A DNA stretch of 64,000 nucleotides from Heterobilharzia americana. Lineage: Eukaryota > Platyhelminthes > Trematoda > Strigeidida > Schistosomatidae. The stretch spans positions 48,420,691-48,484,690 of the forward strand of contig OX104134.1 in NCBI GenBank assembly GCA_944470555.2, read 5' to 3'. The notes below the pieces were generated by a model that saw only the letters and a program-made list of their open reading frames with translations, was not told where the DNA came from and ran no database searches. Below are positions 20,864-32,878 of this stretch, piece after piece. The first letter of the stretch is position 1. Each line of letters starts with the position of its first letter. A program made the position numbers and the translations under genes.

Positions 20864-22042
20864 TTAGTCTCTACTGAGTCTAGGTAACAGGAGTACCACT
20901 GTACATGGTATTACCCGTTGTGATTTACTGCACTGGATGCGTTCTTGTTTAACGGCTTCCAATACGCCTTCTACCTTGAATGTGTCGTCTGTGTCTTTGA
21001 GCGTGACAAGCGATGAAAAGCAATTCGACTTATGATACTCTCTGCTATGGTTACGCATGCAGTTTCGCACTTCCGTAAGCATATAGTCAACTCTGTCTTT
21101 CTTAAATTCTCTTTGGAGCTGTGAAGCAATATAGTCTTCAGCTGTGTCTATGTATTCGTAGAATAGATCACAGAGTTCTTTTGCTGGACTGTTGGCAAAG
21201 TAGGGCCTCCAGTCTAGGCAGCTCAGAAGCGATTGAAGTTCGTCCCATTTAGCATACTTGTAGTTTCTAGTTAGAACTGTTCCTGACTTTTGGGCTAATT
21301 TTATGCTGCATGTGCTGAGGTATCCATATACTATCTTGTGATCGCTGCTTGAAAATCGTGTACCTACTTGGAGTTTTGTGGGTGTGGTTCCGTTTGTGAA
21401 GACTAGGTCCAGGACACTATTGTACCTGGTAGTGTGTCCCATACGTTGTTGCCAACCCTCTGTTTCAAGAATGTTTATAAATTTACCAAAGCGCTCTGGA
21501 TATCTGATTGGCTCCCACGTTATATCTGGCATGTTAAAGCCACCACATATAATTTTCGTTGTGTGTGGTGGTGTTGCCACACGAGCGAACAGCTTGTTAG
21601 CTCGTCATCCTATTCGACTGAGGAGCAAAGGGGCTGGTAAATGCATCCTATTATGAGATATGTGGAGTCAGTAAGTTTGACGGTGACCCACACTGAGTCC
21701 TCAATCTCGTTTAGCTCAGAGGTTGGGCACTGCGTGGCAGTGATGTCAGGCTTCATACAGATAGTGCACCCTCTTCCTCTACCATGTAGTCTGTCCCTCC
21801 TGAACAAGGAATAGTCGACGATAGAGATCAGAAATATCAGAGGTACACCATGCTTCTGTAATCATTATCACGGACGGATCGTAAACCAGAGATGGCAGTA
21901 TTGTCTCTTTCATTTTGTTGCGTACAAAGCGGGTGTTAATCGAACAAAACGAGAGTGAGTTAAGAGTACAAAAGTGTTTGGATATATCTCGAAAACAGTC
22001 AGCGCTTCTGTACATTCCTTGTGAGTCCTTTGCGTATATCAT
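20864..22042 (-). pseudogene. Endonuclease of CR1-like element G
   Basis: This is an AP-type endonuclease with most signature positions visible: N in SINTRFV, E in ITEAW, the altered GGFNMP box in place of GDFN, LDLVFTNG and the SDH box. Two frame changes (near 21,600 and 21,790) break it. The first aspartate of the GDFN box is replaced by glycine, so even a joined protein would lack a metal ligand. A linker of about 60 residues (EFKKDRVDYMLTEVRNCM) follows before the sequence becomes unrecognisable. Confidence 0.78.
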
Positions 22043-22400
22043 GACAGCGATGTAGTGAACATTAGTACAGGGCGGCGACCCAGTACTGTTAACCTAGGAA
22101 GGAACCAGGTATTCACCACATCGTGATTGTTATAGTGACTGTTGGCCAAGCTAGAGAGCAGACTATCCGACAGCATCCGAATCACCTGAATTTCTGATGG
22201 TATTGCAGCCCTAGGCTGTCCGAAAAAATTCCTGTTCGTAAGAAGTAACGGGGACTGATAGATTGTATGTCGTACCTATCCGCTGGCTGTCATATACACT
22301 ATGGTCGCAGCCTGAGTATTTTTGCCACTGGCCATAATCGGCATCCACATAGTCTATCACGGAAAATTCGCAATTTACATCACAAGATCTAGTGACCAAT
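20864..22400 (-). mobile_element. CR1-like LINE 'G', endonuclease segment
   Basis: On the minus strand 21,779-22,042 encodes SLSFCSINTRFVRNKM and VIMITEAWCTSDISD (catalytic E). 21,610-21,807 continues FRRDRLHGRGRGC and YLIIGCIYQPLCSS. 20,864-21,580 carries ICGGFNMPDITW (usually GDFN), GWQQRMGHTTRYNSVLDLVF and SSSDHKIVYGYL (SDH box), followed by the start of the linker. The frame at 22,211-22,399 is probably the segment before the EN. The element ends abruptly at about 20,864 without any RT. It may be the 5' half of the same insertion as F. Confidence 0.8.
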
Positions 22401-22839
22401 CCAGCTGATCTGCAGATTATTCTGGAATTTATCTCAAAGGCACATCTGGTGAACTGCCCGTCTAGAATTTGAGACTTACCAATGGGCTTTCTGTGACCAT
22501 CCCAGCATCTTGAATATGACCCTTCTACCTGTGTTTCCTCATTTCCTAGCTGTCTTCCGTCCTAATGCTTGTTGGCTCCTCTCCTCTTACTTTAGGTAGA
22601 CCCACTGCTCATTTTCTTATACCTCTCAGCACTGTCGTTGCTCCAAACCTTTTAGGTCTTCCATAGCACCGCTGTTTCTTCACATGGAAGAGCTACCAGC
22701 TGGAGGCGTAGCACCCACTTTGGAGGGAATATTAGGGTAACAGCAAGTAACCTGCTTCTTAGTACATCAACCACTAATTCTGATGGATTACGAGTGGTAA
22801 ACGCAAGGACTTATGTACTAGCGTGGATTATACGGTTAT

Positions 22840-23300
22840 GCTAACACTTACTGTTGCCTGAAGTCGACGAAGTGAGTTTTTGTTAGCCAACAACACTATG
22901 AACACGTGAACTGATGACAAAATAAACGTTTATCTGACGAAACACGGAACTACACCGACAGGTTAACCATCCAGGTCACGTGTAACGCACAAGTCGGATC
23001 GTGTAAGGTTTTTGGTACAACTTTAGTGTGTAAAAAGAATGGTGAGTGGAGACAACTGAAGCTCATAAACAGTCTGTATGTACTGTGAAGTGATATCTTT
23101 CTGTTCTTTTTATAACCTGTAGTCACTTTTGATATGATGATAAACCCTGATGCGATACCTTCCGTATCATTCAGGACAGCTCAGCTACTGGGGATTTCTT
23201 CACCAATATCAATTTGATGGTGCCAGTAAACTGACTTCTCTCATGTTAAGCTCCTAATTTGAGAGAAAAGTATTTTTCTCTTATTTGCATAAAAATTAGG
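22840..23300 (+). repeat. Dispersed repeat 'S', copy 2 (uninterrupted)
   Basis: This copy aligns along its length with the LTR-split copy at 2,740-3,520. It has ACGTTTATCTGACGAAACAC near 22,926, ACTGTGAAGTGATATCTTTC near 23,085, CCGTATCATTCAGG near 23,165 and GTAAACTGACTTCTCTCATG near 23,232. It preserves the unoccupied insertion point (about 23,025-23,040) where copy 1 carries the solo LTR. The 540 bp upstream (22,300-22,840) hold no clear feature. Confidence 0.65.
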
Positions 23301-23890
23301 TTAAGGTGACGTGTTTTTCTCTTATCCGGTGTGCTCAGGAAGTTTCACGTTTAGGCCAGTCGGCAGGTCCTCGTAAGTTTTTCAAGTCAACGATCAGGTA
23401 AACAACCTCCTGGAAATTGTCTCACACTGCTTTCTTTCTTGTCGGTCGTCACTGTCCTGACCCTCAGGTGGCTTTATTCTTTGGCTGTCTCCGAGATCCC
23501 TCACCGAGATTGATATCACTTATCCTGCACAAACCTGAAAAGTTTAGCGAATACTTTCGTTCAGGTGAAAATGGCTGTCATAAGTGTCTGTAGACAATGA
23601 AGCATTTCAGCTACACTCAATTATTTCTTGCTTTCACTCCGCTTAGTAATACCCACCTTATATGTGGTGGCTAAAAAGTCCCATAACTGGGGATCACGCC
23701 CATCATGAGGTCTCATAGAGAAAACGTGAACACCCATTACAGTTTGCGTGCTTGCAATGCAAGGGTCATATAGCCAGGCGACCCAGATTCTTCGAGTGCT
23801 CAAGCACCCAACACATCCAGAATCTCTGCAAATCGCCATTCCAGGCATATGACGGTCATGCCAGTTGGCACCGCCCAGTTATTTCCCACT
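23300..23890. other. No confident feature
   Basis: A minus-strand frame of 75 codons (23,621-23,848) is the only open stretch of note. It has no recognised motif and I do not call it. Around 23,400-23,560 the sequence is unremarkable. Confidence 0.4.
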
Positions 23891-24700
23891 TTCAGGCCGA
23901 GATTGCTGGATTCTGGCCACTACAGTGGTTACTGAAAATCTTCACAATTTGCTTAGGGTCATCGTGCAGCTCACCGTTGCCAATAATACATTTAATCCTT
24001 TGTATTCAGACGGTTTCAATCTGGACTTGAGAATCTTTGCTAGAGATTTTTGATTGCCGGAAGATGGAACTTGACGTTCTTGTCCGATGGCTTCTTGTAC
24101 ACGAAGAGCATCAGCACAAGCACAAGTGTTAGACATCGTGACTGGTGAAGAAAAGTCATGCTGCCTGTGAAAACGGGTAGGATGTTTCCAAAGTCGACTT
24201 CTAAGGGGATTTGGGATCAACAGTGTTTCCGGGGCCATAGGCTTAGTGTCCTTTTTCTGGCGCAGAATAATCATGGTCATTGCACATGTCACAATAAAAA
24301 ACGGTCGTCAGTGCTTCAATAGACGTACTGGCAGAGTACTCCCCCAATCTAAACACCCTGATGAGAACTGAAAGTCCCCCCGGTTAGTGTCATGGTAGCA
24401 TCTGTACTGTATGAGCCGTCTTCTGGGGTTGACAGTAGACCCAAAATTTAGACAAAAAACTACAATATTATGGTCACTTTCCGGGAATCGACAGATGATA
24501 TGTACCATAGAAGGAATGAGATTGTTAGAGAAGGCTAAGTCTAAAAGACTATGTAGCCTAGTCGGACTCCGAACACATTGGAGCCACCTGTCACACTCAA
24601 GACAGTGGACGAAAGATTCACATTCTTTGGGAGTCTCAGTCGTCTGAGAAAAAATTCTGACCATAAGAAAGACCAACAGGGAATCAAATCTGAACTCAGT
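23890..24700 (-). mobile_element. CR1-like LINE fragment 'H' (EN C-terminal half and linker)
   Basis: 24,308-24,775 on the minus strand encodes RWLQCVRSPTRLHSLLDLAF followed by SNNLIPSMVHIICRFPESDH, i.e. the C-terminal half of a CR1-type endonuclease with its SDH box. After frame changes, 23,942-24,292 gives the linker KSLAKILKSRLKPSEYKGLN, then NGELHDDPKQIVKIFSNHC. No RT follows below 23,890. The N-terminal half of the EN is not on this strand. An EN N-terminus on the plus strand starts at about 24,720. Confidence 0.7.
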
Positions 24701-24719
24701 AGACCATGCAGTGTATGTA

Positions 24720-27700
24720 CAGCAATGACGGGTGGTTGAGAAGGAAAGTAGTGAGGGTAGTATCTTTTCGCTCACACTTTGCGGTCGGGATAACCACCGT
24801 CGCTGAAACTGGGCTCACACCGCACTTCCTCGGTACCGAAATTCACATGTCCAAAATGATCCCAACTAGCAGGGGTTGGAGTCACAGAAAAGGAGATGAA
24901 GTTGCTATTTATATAAATTCGGATATCAAGGCTAAAGAGGGACCAGATTCTAATCCAGCTCGGCCATCAGGACTCCTATGGTGTCATTTTATTTTAAAGC
25001 ATATGTGGGAGCTTAAGTACAACAACATGAGATGGCGGATCTGATGGTGGGGACTTGTGGAAACCATTCACATCTGAGTTCGTCAGACCCACTATACACC
25101 TAACACACTTCCTTCCCCAAAGATCACATTAACTATCTTCCCACTCTCTCTTATCCTAACCCCGCGTGTGGATGTCAAACCTCCTACTGGTTCTCGAATG
25201 CAAAACACAGTCACCATCCTTAAGGATCTACAAAACAGCTTAAACTCAGACACGAGGAAAGCACCATGCAAATAAATAGAGTATTAAACTTTGTGGTCAC
25301 TTTTTCCTCGTTTCCCCTTTACACACTACTCCTCAATATTGTTCCCCCAAATTCAAGGATAACTAGCTCCAACTCACATGCCTTTACGCTCCGCCTTCTC
25401 ATTCGATATACGGGTTACAACCACGGATCATACCAACGCACACTCAGCATTCAAATATACTTCTAGCTTCTGTTCAACATGCGTGAACTACCGTCCTTTG
25501 CCACCTGGAGACGCAGAATGCCAGTGAGCAACTCACCCCAGACCGCAAGCTCCTCGACTTCATGGTCCCATCCGGAATTGCATCTGGAAGCGTTCGGGGC
25601 GAATGCTGTTTGTGTCTATATATGCTAGTTCTCCGATCCCACTTTCCCGGAAACGAAGCTGACCGAAAGTGGCCTCACGTGAAGTGCTGACCTTGAAATC
25701 TTATATGATGGTTTAATGATGATACTTTATGTATTCTCCCCTGTAACATACAACAGTGGCTGAATAGGATTGCATCTTTGGCTAAATCTATTCAGATGAC
25801 TCCGTTTACAATATCATGGGCCTAAACAATTGCTACACTCTGGATGACATCACGTATTGCTAGTCTCAAATCCCCGCCCGTTCATCCGAGTATGTAACTC
25901 TAGTTTTGGGTGCTGTCAGTAGATGGCACAAACTTATTAATGATCACACCTTTTCAGCTTCATTTGTGCTCAACATTCGATACACAATATAGTGTTATTG
26001 TTTATCCCACTTAGGTTCGCTGAATGAATTAGCAGTGAAATACAACCTGCTAGCTGACACAGCGGATACCTTCTGCTGCAGTGGAACGGACTGTAAAGAA
26101 ATGGAGAAGATCCTACCGAAGGCACAATGGCCTCAAAACAGCGAGTCTCTCGCGGAAGACTTGCAATGGTCATTTACTTAACGCGTGATTTGCAACAATA
26201 TCGGTGCCACTGTACCAGAAGCAATACGACCGCTAACCAAAAAGACCCTGATCAGTCGCGTAAGGGACAGGTTGATACATGCTAAGAAATAGGCCTGCGT
26301 TCGTTGGTGGGCATCCCACAAAGGGTCAGATGTTTTCATTTACAAGCGAGTACGAAATTTGTGCCGTGGCAGGGTCAAGGACGACAGAATCTGACACCAA
26401 GCTGTTTCGGTTAAAGGACTGCCACAACACCCTAAAATCCCGCGACACAGAAGGGGCCGAAAAATTGGGACGTGGGTCTAATGACGAATCCCGCGGAGAA
26501 CCCTTTATTGATGATGGGGCAGTTTGAGCTGTTAGGCTGGCTGTTCCGCGTATGACTCAGCAGTGACGATAAGAGCCTAAAAGCATTCATAACAACGAGG
26601 TGCACAATGTTGAAGTATCGTCGAGAAGAACCTTCGAAAAACTGCAGTAACTCGAGCCGGAAGAGACTTTCGGTTGTGAAGAGTTAGGGCCAGAGGTGCC
26701 GAAAAACTGTTTACCCAGTTGTGACCTGCTTATAAATTCAGCAGAAAGAAGTAAAATACCAAGTGGATGGAACTGAGTTATCTCGTCACTCAGGTTTAAA
26801 GAAGGCAACAGGAAAGACATGGCTAACCACAGGAATGTAGCTCTACTACTCATCGTCCTCGTGAAGCCTGAAAACCTGATAGACTATGCCACTGAAATTC
26901 TTTGACAGGGTTAACACCATCAGCCACACCCGCCATGACTTTGGGGAAGGAACGCCATGTGCCGTAGCTTACTGACCGTTAGAGATGATTGGACAACTAT
27001 GTGGGACAGCAAGCAAGCGGTACAAATCATCTTTTATCTGGTAAAGGCCTTCGCCAACGTCCCACACAACACTACTGTAAGAAATTTCGGGGGAAGCAAT
27101 CAGATAAGCTGCTATCTTGTGCTTTATGGAGTACTCACAGGGAAGAGGATTTCGTACCAGCGTTGGCAGAAACCTGCTTGCGTGGAGGGCTTCCATATTT
27201 GGAGCATGTAAAGGAGTGATCATTGATCTTTTTCTGTCTCTTCTCTTTATAAGAGACTTGTCAGTGAGGAGCTCCTCCTCTGCCCTACCATTCACGAATT
27301 ACAGTAAAATTTGGCAGCATTAATGACCCGGAATAGCCCTAAATGACACATCGAAATTGGAATTCAAACAGGGAGAAGCGAAGTTCATGGTAATGGATCT
27401 TCAGGCACCTTAGGGTGGTGGGGTAAACTTCGTCACAAGAGATTGCATCATGCTACAGCAACCAAACAGAAAGATTTGGACCCCTGTCTTCCAGCTACCT
27501 TGGAGATCAGCGTTCATGAGGAAATGGTTGGAAGGATGAATTGTGTCATGCATTCCATTCTGAGGCTGCCAGTGGTGCTCAATCCCAACTTCTACCTCAT
27601 GATGCTCGAAACCTTCAATAAACCACACGTTGAGATACCCGGTACAATAACCTCCCTCCATTACTTAAAAGAGGCTCAAACCCTCCTGCAAAAGTATACA

Positions 27701-27780
27701 GACAGTCAACAAAATATACTCCAGTGTCAAGAACGTAATTCTATTCTGAGAGACTCTGGCAACCTAACTTAATCACGCCA
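24720..27780 (+). mobile_element. CR1-like LINE 'I' on the plus strand
   Basis: The EN N-terminal half lies at 24,706-25,044 (ETGLTPHFLGTEIHMSKM, then GWSHRKGDEVAIYINS, SGLLWCHF). The linker is at 25,990-26,530 (KTLISRVRDRLIHAKK, YKRVRNLCRGRVKDDR). The RT lies at 26,690-27,770: a KIPSGWN box, CRSLLTVRDDWTTMWDSKQA, VKAFANVPH, RNLLAWRASIFGA, a degenerate active site near 27,290, and a thumb with MVGRMNCVMHSILRLPVV. The motifs are closest to element C. Between 25,050 and 25,990 no EN remnant is recognisable, and that part may be an insertion or a decayed stretch. Confidence 0.75.
26690..27775 (+). pseudogene. Reverse transcriptase of CR1-like element I
   Basis: The RT fragments lie in three plus frames. 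Around 26,710-26,870 reads INSAERSKIPSGWN and FKEGNRKDMANHRNVALLL, which aligns with the LPREWKWAILSPIFKGGDR region of element C. 26,957-27,211 and 27,117-27,323 hold the fingers and palm. In the expected active-site position the sequence reads ALPFTNYSKIW where the family has FADDSKIW, so both catalytic aspartates are lost. 27,443-27,772 is the thumb, with NPNFYLMMLETFNKPHVE. The copy is very old. Confidence 0.72.
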
Positions 27781-30774
27781 AACTACCATTGGGAACGACG
27801 GGGGCTGATAGCAGCATATTAGATGGTTCACCAACTGGGCCACCCGTAAAAGCAACTGCTAGCAACCTAGAGTAGAGAATCAAGCGGGAACTCAACGAGA
27901 ATAGCTCATCAAAAAGGCTAACGCCAGGACTACAGCTAGTTTCTTTTCGCCAGGAGTATATGCACAACTGAAGGCATCACCAGAGGAAATAGCAATGGTT
28001 CTCACAGTTGTGTCTTACCGAAGAATCCTAGATAAGGATGTTAGTACTCACGGCTTACCTCTTGCTTGCCCAGGGAGCCCCTGGCTGTACCGGTGCGTCA
28101 CAAAACTCATTTATTACCATATGATCACTTTCCAATTCTGGAATTTACAGTGACACTCAATATAACCATGCACAGATACCCTTCCACTTCCCTTCCCAAC
28201 CACACAACACATTTTCGGTAAGCTGCTGCATGATCTACACTTAGTTATGTAACGTTCAGCCTCCAAATGGGCAGAATTTGCTAGGAAGTCAACACTCTGA
28301 TCTGCAGCTGTGTATTTACTTTGAATACACAAACTACAAAGAGGAAACTTTCACATCCTTAAAGATAAATACCGGAAAGCCTGAGGGTTTCCAGCTACAG
28401 ATGAAGGGCTGAAGCGAAACGCTTAGAGCGCAAACTTGATAAAAAGACTTCAGAGTCCAAAAGCTCTTAGTTTTCTATGTTCGTTCAGGGGATATTGGAT
28501 GTTGCACAGTAGGAAACAAGATTGCAAAAACTACCAGTTCCTTTCCCCATACTATTTTCATCTATTTCTTCCAAACTGAAGTATATTTTTTCAGCTCCAT
28601 GGACATGAACCAGAGTAGCAATTATGCCGAAACATTTTGATAGTATTTGTTGAGTATGTCGTTTCAATAGTAGCGCGCTTCAGGAATCTCGTCTGTCGTG
28701 TTTGAGTTTGACGTGTGTTGTAGGCTTGGAAAAGGTAAGCAGCGCGACGTTTCTCAAGTTCACAAAGTATCATTTCTCATCGGTACAAAGTGCAGAGTGG
28801 TTGCCGTTTGCTGAAAATTTCAGTCTTTAGGCTAAAAGTTTTGAGGTTAGAAAGCTATCGGGCCTGATGAACTACACGTTACACACCCAGCACTTACTTC
28901 GAGATCACTTTGTTAGTTTTGAGCGAAAACCGGAAATTCCTAACTTCCGGGCCAAAATATTCCCCAAAACTATCGAGATTTCCAAAGTTTGTCACCCAAA
29001 GACCTGAAATTTGGTAAGTGCTGGCTAGGATAAGATTCTTGTACTGTCGTCTGGTATTCTTAATACACTCTTTTTAGGAGCAGCTTTCTGAGGGTTGGAA
29101 GTATACTTTAGTACTTCTTGGGATAAAGGGAAGTAGGAAACAACTAGGTATTTGTTTGCGATCTATTGATCTGAATAATATCGATGGTAAAGCAGTAGAT
29201 ATAATGCTTGATATTATATATAATATACTACGGACGCAACTCAACTCCGTTTACGGGGTTTTTTCACTACTGACTAATTTTTAGTGGCTTTTACAATGAG
29301 TTACACTAGGTTGGTGAATCAGCTTCATAAATTCACAATCAATATTGGAGATATATACCACAGAAGATAGCAACGTAAGAGAATGTAGTACCTTTTTAGT
29401 TGCAGCCTGCAACTTGTTGTGTTCCTTAGGCAGTGTCGTTCGATCATTCGTTTCTTTACGTGGATGAAGTACCAGTCGTGTTTGAGTCGTCACTAATATC
29501 CACTGGTAATACAAATATATACAAGATCATTCAGTTCGATATTAGATTTGTTTATGTGATATACGGCACAGTGAAGTATTATTTGCTTGATGACGTTTCG
29601 ACCATAAGTTACTGCTCATAATCGTATGATTATGAGCTGTGCTGTATATTAGATGAACAAATCTAAAGTAGGATTACATCCTATCAGTGCATTCCAAACT
29701 GACTTTAATGAGCTAGATTTATTGTGATAAAACCTAGAGGTCGATTCCAACGGAAGTGCTGTAATGCTTGTTACTGACTTTTCGTGGGTACTCGGTGGAT
29801 GGTCAACCCACACCTCAGGTATAGGAACGAAACGTTTCCAGGGTCACTACTTGGAGTCGACTGTGACCAGTAAATCTTTTGTAGCTAGTGTTCGTGGCTT
29901 CGCAGGACATTCAGATACCTTGGTTAAGATATGTTTAGGATTCTTTACCGCACTTATGTGAAGTCTCGGAGCATTGCATTCAGACGAAACTGATTTATCA
30001 GAGCGGGTCCAGATTAATGACAGGTCCTTGGGCCAGCGATTGGCAGGGCCAAACCTATTTCCACTGTCCTGTCGTAGAAAAAAGGGTGGTCTAAGTTTAG
30101 CTTTTTATTTCTCAAGTAGTGAATTGTATATATGTTTATCTGGCTTCTGTACCCTTTCTACGACTAATCTCATAGATTACCAGGAGCCCCTAATGAATCA
30201 TTTCCAAGTGGAGTACTGGTTCCCCCGGTGTGATCAGCAACTAAAACATTACCAAAACGAGTAGTAGCAGCTCCTTGGGCGACCCTGTTTAGTGAGAAAT
30301 TAAGTCTTCATCGGAATATTACATTGACTACTAACCTGTAGTCCTTTTCTCTAAAGACAATATCGATAGAGTATATACCTTGATAGGATTACCCACTACA
30401 ACTCGCAAGGAGTCGTCCTAGATGTCGTGTTGTCTCCCAAACAGACGCTACTACTTTGTGCTTGAGTGGTCTTGTGTCCTTATATCACAGCTCTTCCTCA
30501 ATCCTTATTAGACATGAGCGCAATTTAACCCTAAGGTTCAGTTTCGCTGCCCTTCCACTTACATATATAATCGATAGAGTTCCTTTTTAAATCTACTGAA
30601 GTGATGTTAGCCAAGTTTGGTAATTCAGTTAAGTGCATATCTCGTGAGCTTTCCAAGTGACTGACTGAAAGACAATCGTCTCATGGTAATAAACTTTATA
30701 ATCTCCACAGTATCACCTGGATTATTGTTGGGATACTCCATTGTTGCCAGTACCACCAGTCAAGTCATCTGCAT
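27780..30774. other. 3.0 kb without a confident gene
   Basis: I find no recognisable domain here. 28,114-28,332 (minus, 72 codons) has several cysteines (CRSCSSLPKMCC) but matches nothing I know. 28,800-29,060 contains short near-repeated TTCCGG and AAAATTT motifs. A TATATTATATATAATATA patch lies near 29,210. 29,764-30,264 has two plus frames without motifs. The region may hold introns or old repeats. Confidence 0.4.
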
Positions 30775-30784
30775 GATCAGATCT

Positions 30785-32793
30785 TGAGTGCTGACAGAGT
30801 TGTGAGGGCGCTTGACACTTCCTGGCTGCCCACACCGTGGAAGGCTATTTCTTCTTAAGGTACCTGAAAGAGATTTGTGTGACCGCAGAGCCCATCGGAC
30901 ATCTGCTTGAGGCCTGTCACACCCAGCCTTTTGAGTATGATTGTCTTGAACTTTTGTATTTTTGGGGCCTGATGGTCCAAAGGAAACGACAAATGAGCTA
31001 ACACCGTCGGCCCGGCAGACCGTGGGGCATGGTGGAGTGTTATTTTTGGGGCCGACCTTTTCTAACCCCCCTTCAACTGAGAAGGCAGCATCAGCATGGC
31101 ACTGCTGGTCATCCAAGGGGAACAACTTACTGCTGTCATACCACATCCAGCTAGCAGCAGTACGACTTCGCCCTCAGACCCCCATCATAGTGCAGCAATT
31201 TATACTATAACAGTCTTCAAGAAAGGCGAGAAGTCCTCTTGTGATAACCACAGAGGAATCAGCCTGACAAACATAGTGTCTAAGATCCTAAGTTCTATAA
31301 TTCTCCGACGCCTGAGTGGAGCTCGGGAACAGCAAGCCCGAGAAAACCAGGCAGGCTTTAGACCTGGCCGTGGATGTATCGACCAAATATTCACACTGCG
31401 CCAGGTCCTGGAACATAGGCATGCTTACAGACGCCCGACAATAGCTGTATTTCTCGACCTGAAGGCGGCATTTGACTCCGTTGATCGAGAAGTCTTATGG
31501 CAGTGTCTGTCACTGAAAGGCGTGCCTAGTAAGTACATCACCTTATTGAAAGCTCTCTACTCGAACACTTGTGGGCATGTTAGAGCCTATGGTGAGTTGT
31601 CCAGGGAGCTATACTCATCAAGTGGTGTCCGTCAAGGATGCCCACTATCCCCATTCTTATTTAATTTTATCATAGATATTCTTATGGAGGTTTCCCTCTC
31701 GTCACCTAATTACACAGACGTTGACCCGATCACAGGTGAATTTTCCTTAGATCTAGAATATGCAGATGACATAGTCCTGTTAGGTGAAGACGCTGACAAG
31801 ATGCAGAGTCTTCTGAACACTTTGAGTGGGAATTTGAGAATGTTTGGGATGCGATTTTCACCACCCAAATGCAAATTTTTGCTCCAGGACTGGTCTTCAG
31901 CGGTACCGCGGTTAACAATAGAGAGTGAAGTGGTTGAGTGTGTTGACCACTTCACTTACCTGGGAAGTAGGATCAACCCTGGTGGGTTAGTTGCCGATGA
32001 GATTTCTGCACGGATACAAAAGGCTCGATTAGCTTTTGCCAATTTGCGCCACCTATGGCGCCGCCGTGATATTCGTTTGTCTATTAAGGGTCGCGTGTAC
32101 TGCACAGCAGTCCGATCTGTTCTACTGTATGGCTGTGAAACATGGCCATTGAAAGTGGAAGATATAAAGAGGCTTCAGGTGTTTGACCACCGTTGCCTTC
32201 GTAGTATAGGACGTATTCCGTGGTGTCACCATGTGAGTAATGCAGAAGTCAGGTGTAAAGTTTTAGGGAGAAGAGGTAAGCCAGTTGACGAGGTTATGAA
32301 CCTTCATCGACTGAGATGGTTGGGACACGTACTACGTATGCCTAGTCACCGATTGCCTCGTCACACAATGTTGGCTGAGGTGGGTCCAGACTGAAAAAAG
32401 GCCCGAGGTGGCCAGACTAAAACATGGCACCAATGTATGTAGTCTCTGACTGTTGGTTTAAGCCATGTAGGACGATGCAGACTAGGTGGTTGGGGTCGAC
32501 GGGACAAGAGGAACCAGTGGTTGGAGACCCTAGGTGATATGGCTCAGAACCGAAGTCAGTGGCGCAGATGTATACACACATTATCCTCATCTTAACAACG
32601 CTATACCGAATCTCACTATTTTGTCACTCCTCTTTCCTTTCTTCTTGTACTTTATATTTCTTTTGACTGCATTCACTTATCTTCATCCTTCACCTCACTG
32701 ACTTTTTACTTGGTGTGCTGATATGAGGTGTGGTAACTCGGACCGTTACGCAGTAATGCCTGGTCCTATGTTGATAATGAATGATTGATTGAC
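30785..32793 (+). mobile_element. RTE-clade LINE 'J', 5'-inverted copy with 10-bp TSD
   Basis: Perfect 10-bp direct repeats GATCAGATCT at 30,775-30,784 and 32,794-32,803 bound the insertion. The right part (31,212-32,793) is RT plus 3' UTR on the plus strand. The left part (30,785-31,211) matches 40,150-40,483 of element K in the same plus orientation. K is a minus-strand element, so in J this 5' piece is inverted relative to the RT. About 1.8 kb of EN and linker between the two pieces and about 145 bp at the 5' extreme are missing. The 3' end reads ATGAATGATTGATTGA, an RTE-type short tail. Confidence 0.93.
31203..32594 (+). pseudogene. RTE reverse transcriptase of element J, 5'-truncated
   Basis: The open frame runs from the inversion junction (31,212, FKKGEKSSCDNHRGISLTN) to a TGA at 32,394, then continues after the stop with KKARGGQTKTWHQCM, a second stop, and SLTVGLSHVGRCRLGGWG. 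Motifs are ENQAGFRPGRGCIDQIFTLR, VFLDLKAAFDSVDRE, SGVRQGCPLSPFLFNFII, LDLEYADDIVLL (active site) and RLRWLGHVLRMP. The protein differs from that of K at only a few positions (for example YTDVDP versus YKDVDR), so J is young. Without the EN it cannot move by itself. Confidence 0.9.
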
Positions 32794-32878
32794 GATCAGA
32801 TCTGTCATCAGATTGTGTAAATTCACTTCTGTGCGGTAATCACCAGCATAATTCTTATTTCTTGACGTTGGTTACAGA

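Noticed and set aside
22912..22950. CTGATGA followed by GAAAC, resembling a hammerhead core in repeat S
   Set aside because: The bases between cannot form the required stem II, and the other S copies do not keep CTGATGA.
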